From assembly GCA_029379385.1 (NCBI GenBank), contig CM055605.1, forward strand, positions 11,815,001 to 11,879,000: DNA of 64,000 bases, written 5' to 3'. Numbering within the stretch: the stretch's first letter is position 1; every line of letters starts with the position of its first letter. A program made the position numbers and the translations under genes. The notes beneath the pieces were generated by a model. It was given only the letters and a program-made list of their open reading frames with translations. It was not told where the DNA came from and made no database searches. The DNA is from Quillaja saponaria. Taxonomy: Eukaryota; Streptophyta; Magnoliopsida; Fabales; Quillajaceae. Positions 59,340 through 64,000 of this stretch are shown piece after piece.

Positions 59340-62300
59340 TGTTATAACTCTCATAATTCGATAACATAAAAATCGAGTTTTAAGATATCATGTGTAAATT
59401 TACGTTATAAAATAAACAAATTAATTAAATAACAGTATAATTAAACATATTATAATTTTATATCTTAGCATAACCTTAGTATACGTTTTAAAAATGTTGA
59501 GTAATTGTTATCATAAAATAAATAACATTGTGATTAAATAAATTCAAGTTAGTGAATAATTAATGTATAGGTATAAATATTTTAAGATTTAATTTTCATC
59601 ACAAGCAAATCAAATAAATAAACAATACAATTCAACATGTATATATATAATTAGAAAACTAAGGATAAATTTGCACCACATATTTATAAGTCAAAAAGTA
59701 TATATATATATATATATATAATCAAGAGGTAAATATCTACCACACTTTATTAGTTGACTTTGATTTTTTTGCTCATATTGTTTTGCTTTTCTTTATTTTC
59801 TTTTTCCCTTCCCTTTCTACCTTGGACCGACTTTCCCTTTAGAAAATTCTGTATCATTCTTTTGTTTTTATCCTTGGCCAAACCTTCCTCTTACTTTCCT
59901 TCACCGCCTTTGAATTTCTTCTTCCCTTATTTCGCTTTCCTTGTTCTGCCTTGTGAGTCCCTTTTGGTAGCCAAGTTAAATTCCTTCTATAGCAGCCCTG
60001 CTCCAGTTCCTTCCTTTGCCTTCTAGTTAGTCTCCATAAACTTTGCAATTTTAGCTTTGTTTGGCCGTGAACCTGCTTCCCTTGTTCTGTCTTTGTAACC
60101 GAGTGTTCAACTCCTTCTTGCCAGCAGTAGCTGGTCCTTCATGTTCTGCCCCCTTAGCCTGTCAATAAGGCTATTGTAGAGGGTGATTTCTTGAGGTTTT
60201 AGTGGTAGCAAGCAGCCCTTATAGCTACCAACTGTCTCCTCTACATTTTGGGGCCCAGCTAAATATTGAATGGCGGTCGCCTAATTCAACCAGCCATACT
60301 TCCTTTTGATGTTGCAACATTTTTTTTCTTGGATTTAGGTTACTGTCATGCTTGGGTGTGGCTATTTCTTGCTTGGCTGGGTGGTTTGAGGAGAGCTATC
60401 ACTTCAAAGTTAGTATGGGGGAGGTGAGTTAGCTTTGTTTTTGAATTAGATGTTAGTTTAGTTTAATTGTTTTAGAATTGAAGAAATTCTTGGTGATGTT
60501 TATTATGAATAAAAGATTGGTAGATTGAAACAAGAGTTGTAAACAAAGAACATAAATAATAGTTAGGTGTATGAGAAGAGAAAAACTTAGAATTGAAATA
60601 TAGTAATGATGGAAATGGATAATTTAAGTTTTGGAATAGCTTTAGATGATTGGTTTAACTTGAATTCAATGTTTGAAATATGAATAATATGAATTGATGA
60701 AATTGGGTTGATTCTTTGGAGGCATGTTTATATATATATATATATACAAATGCATATGGGATGAGAATGAGAATGCATTTAAGGTGTTTGATAAAATGCT
60801 TGAAATGAACTAATTATAACCTTATGAGAAAAGTTTGGTGAATTTATTTATTAGTGATTAGTTGTTATTGAAATTTAAATAAAAAGTTCATAAGCAAGAA
60901 TAGAGAATGGTTGGTTAGTGTTATGGGTTAATGAATTAATGAAAGTGAGTAATAAGTTTGAATAAAGGAGGGCTAGTTGTGAGTAAAATATTAGAAAATG
61001 AAAGTTAAGAGGTTGTTAAAAGGATGCAGGGCCAAATTTTGTTGATTAGAAAAATCTTGTGTTTTTGGTGCTTTTAAGGCTGAATTAAATTAAGAGTTCA
61101 AAAGATAAAATGTAGCTTAGGATCTTCAGATTTTTTCTACAAAATTTTATAGCTTGGTTCCAAGTATATTGTTAGACTGAGGTTAGGTCATGCAGGATTT
61201 TTAGTAAACCTTAGTTAATCCGGAAAATTTCATTAGGAGTTATAGATGCAATTAACTTTGAACCTCATAATAAAAGTTGTTCCTAACATCTTGAAATATT
61301 AGACTAAAGAGTTTCATAATTTATAAGTATGAGAATTCTATAAATATCAAAATCAAAAGTTGGCAATCAGGAATTTTATGAGTGCTCTGTTTTTGTTTAT
61401 GTGAATAATCGAGTAACTTCAAAGTTGATTTTAGCAAAAGTTTCTAAATAAGAAATATATCTAACTTTCTAAATTTAATGTTTTAACTTGATTTTATTAA
61501 ATTTGATTAAGTATGTAAGTGAAAATAAACATATATCTAAGGGGGTTGTGAAATACCTAAAAATAGTAAACTTTAAATAATTAATTGTACTAATATACAC
61601 ATCTAAATAATATACATGATAATAAGATATACTTTTTTATTAATAAATTAACAAACATAATTGGATTTCCTTTTTCCTAAAGAAAGTTATGTTCAAATAA
61701 CTAAGACAAGGTCAAAGTTATCAAATCTTACTTTTTGTAGAATTTGATGCAACTTTAAAGAAGAAATTGTATTGATATATAAATTTAAGAATTTCAAATG
61801 ATATATCATTAAAAAGCTACGTTGTAGTATTTTATAAATTTTACAAAACTGGATTTGAATTTTTTTTTTAAGGGAATATATGACTATTAGAGTGAACACT
61901 GGTTTAAATCCCAAGATTGGACAGTTTTTCAACATCTTTAACTCATTAGTATTTTTCTATCTTTTCTATTTGTTTCCTTCTACCTTATGCATTGTCAAGA
62001 TATTTAAATTATCTTATTATCAACTTTACCACATAAAGTATAATTCATACTACTTGACATGTAATGGCTTAATAGATAACCTTCATAAAGAAACCTATAT
62101 AAGTTGATATATACAAGCTTAATAATTAAAAGATTATAACAATAATATTTATGAACTGAGCATTATTTAGAACTATGAATTTCAATTCTGGACCTTCTGT
62201 GAGCTTGATGATATACGTGAGCGCAAGAGAAAATGACAAACAAGATTTGTAAACCAGTGAGTGGATAACTATTACCTTTGAGGGCTAGATTATTATGTAT

Positions 62301-63676
62301 AATTATATAAGTATTTGAATAGATGTGATAAATGAAAAATAAGCAAGTGCAACATTTCAATGATTTATTTGAATTATGTTTGTAGTTGATAAGGGCCAAT
62401 AAAGTAAAATTTTTTGAGACATGATTTTTATTTTGAAAGTAAAATCCAAGTGCACTTAGGATATTCTAATTTGAAATTTTAAGATATTTTGGCTATGATA
62501 ATTTTATTTTTTTTTAATTTGAGTGTCTAGCCCAGTGGGATGAATTATGTACAAAAATTAATTTGTTGTGCAGACGTAAAAATGCCCAGTAAAGGTGATA
62601 CTATTATACATAGTTGGGTTATTCGTTCACCTTTTGTTTGCTTGTATGTTTTGAATAAGTTACTTAAAATTGTGAACTTTGAATATATGACTCGATATAT
62701 ATATATATATATATATTGTGAAACATGTTAATTGTGCCTTTATGAGACTTAAAACTACACAAGTTTGTTATTAATTTAAGATATGAATACTGTTATTTTA
62801 AATTAAATGATAACATATATGCTTTAGTGATGCTAGTACCCTTTGGGTACGATTTTTCACTCAGAGTTCATAAGACTAACCTCTCTCTTGTGGATTTTTT
62901 TTTTAGTAACAAAATCTCAAGGATGGCTATTATGGATAATGGACTTTGTCGAGTGTTTGGTGGCAAGGTAATTCTTCGAAAACTCAATCATGAAGTCAAG
63001 AGGTAAAAGTTTGCAGTCACATTAGAGCTATAGGGTATATGATCTTATATATTATAACTCAAACAATGAGGCTTTTTAGTTTAAAGTTAGTTTAAATTTT
63101 AAAATAGTGAAAAAAAAAAATCAACATATATAATTTTTTTTTATATTTTATTAATTTAGAACATTTGTAAACATGAATCAATTAGAAAATAATTTTTATG
63201 TCATTAACCTATAACATCAATAATTTTCATGTTTTGAATTACTATGATTTTGTTATGATTTTTACTTTGATATGTATTTATTAGTACTATATGTACTAAA
63301 TTATTCATGTTAGATACTTACAGTTACTATAATGTGTTTTATTATAGGTTTCCTAAAAAATTAGAGTTTGCATGTTATTTCCATACTGTTTTCCAAATCA
63401 TTTCCCTATTGTTTTGTGGTGGTTACTGTTGTTGTTATACAAAAACAGGATTTTGAATTGGTATTTTTGGGCATATTTTACTTTATGAAGAACCTCTGCC
63501 TAAATTGTTAATTGTTTCAGTAAATAAACTTTTATAGTTAACTTATGTTTTATAAAATTTACTTTATTTTCTTTGGTCTAGTCAAAGTCCTATTTGCTTT
63601 CATGTTTTAAAATCAGGGTTACAAAGATTTAGTTACCTATTTCTCCAGCCAATCATGCCTCCATGTGGGTTATGAC
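59340..63676 (+). repeat. Giant Ty3/gypsy LTR (family B, copy 2), about 4.3 kb
   Basis: It begins tgttataactctcataattc, which aligns with tgttataacccaataattc, the start of the family-A 3' LTR. It ends ...catgtgggttatgacga near 63676, followed by a gaattggtttgtgg string where the primer site should be. Internal blocks match LTR B copy 1 (879-2844) and copy 3 (7540-8770), and more loosely family A (for example gtctagcccagtgggatg at 62523 and aaaaatgcccagtaaaggtg at 62578). (TA)n runs occur at 59699-59721, 60728-60745 and 62694-62716. The 90-codon frame at 59754-60026 is a low-complexity F/S/L/P frame inside the LTR, not a gene. The exact 3' boundary is uncertain by about five bases. Confidence 0.7.
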
Positions 63677-64000
63677 GAGCAAGAATTGGTTTGTGGCTTT
63701 TAGTAATAGTGGAGCTTTTTAAAGATGACGACACCCCTGAACTTCTCTACTTCTTAAACACTTTTTCTTATCCTTTTATACTCATCTCCATCATTCATTA
63801 GTTCAGGACAAAGTTAGACGGGAGATATCATCCCGAGTGGAATACTAAAAAAATGATAATGGATTCTAGTATAAGAATTCATTTAGCATTTCTTGCAATA
63901 TTTGTATTCCCAAGACTTTGATCCTCCTAGATTTTTTGACAGTGCTGCACCCTGTACAATGATTTCATTCCACAATGACTTTAATTTAGAATATAATTGT
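63677..64000 (+). mobile_element. Start of the interior of the family-B element (gag beginning), cut by the window edge
   Basis: After the LTR a diverged primer-site position (aattggtttgtgg, 63684) is followed by sequence in which DFDPPRFFDSA is encoded near 63916-63948. This resembles the FKKIQPPRFSGL gag block of the family-A element (30945-30980). The element therefore continues to the right of the window in + orientation. Frames around it contain stops. Confidence 0.5.

Noticed and set aside
59754..60026. 90-codon F/S/L/P-rich frame as a membrane peptide
   Set aside because: Pyrimidine-rich LTR sequence gives such frames by composition alone.
1..64000. tRNA, rRNA, snoRNA or CRISPR-like structures
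   Set aside because: I looked for box and arm patterns and regularly spaced direct repeats; the only tRNA-like strings are primer binding sites of retroelements, and the tandem repeats are retroelement or microsatellite repeats.

Overview
The window is nuclear DNA of a flowering plant, most likely a eudicot: AT-rich, with GT-AG introns, a mitochondrial-type PPR gene, an STP-type hexose transporter, and dense Ty3/gypsy, hAT, TRIM and LINE debris. I cannot name the species. No organellar, bacterial or CRISPR features are visible.

The host genes sit in one compact island between about 9.2 and 26.7 kb. (1) An intronless P-class pentatricopeptide-repeat gene lies on the + strand (9334-11121, 595 codons). 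(2) A three-exon sugar/H+ symporter lies on the - strand (17367-19151, 508 residues after splicing). (3) A ten-exon gene for POP1, the large protein subunit of RNase P/MRP, lies on the - strand (21475-26717, 844 residues after splicing). All three read through without a stop or frameshift. They have unrelated functions and nothing suggests co-regulation. The POP1 model needs one GC-AG intron.

The rest is mostly transposons in layers. 1-2844: the 3' part of one LTR (family A) inserted into an older related LTR (family B). 5453-7024: a non-autonomous hAT element with a perfect 8-bp target duplication. 7540-8770: an inverted family-B LTR fragment. 11550-11943: a LINE 3' tail. 14435-16382: a 1-kb hAT element with a TRIM retrotransposon inserted inside its own 8-bp target duplication. 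20953-21118: another TRIM-like LTR. 27827-36627: a decayed Ty3/gypsy chromovirus (family A) with a long 5' LTR and a truncated 3' LTR, which runs directly into the internal region of a second copy (to about 37920). 39552-52758: a decayed Tat/Ogre-like element carrying an antisense plant-mobile-domain ORF and 100-bp tandem repeats, split in its integrase by a 6.7-kb Athila-type element (41873-48615). 53170-54250: a decayed KIB1/DUF295 F-box-type pseudogene. 57590-59339: a hAT transposase pseudogene on the - strand, cut by the start of a family-B element whose LTR is about 4.3 kb (59340 to about 63676) and whose gag runs off the window.

I found no convincing new biological system. The most informative material is the insertion order, readable from target-site duplications: TRIM inside a hAT footprint, Athila inside Tat, LTR A inside LTR B, and LTR B inside hAT. 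Next in interest are the host-like antisense ORF in the Tat element and the hairpin shared by LTR copies. All boundaries were read by eye, without alignment software.
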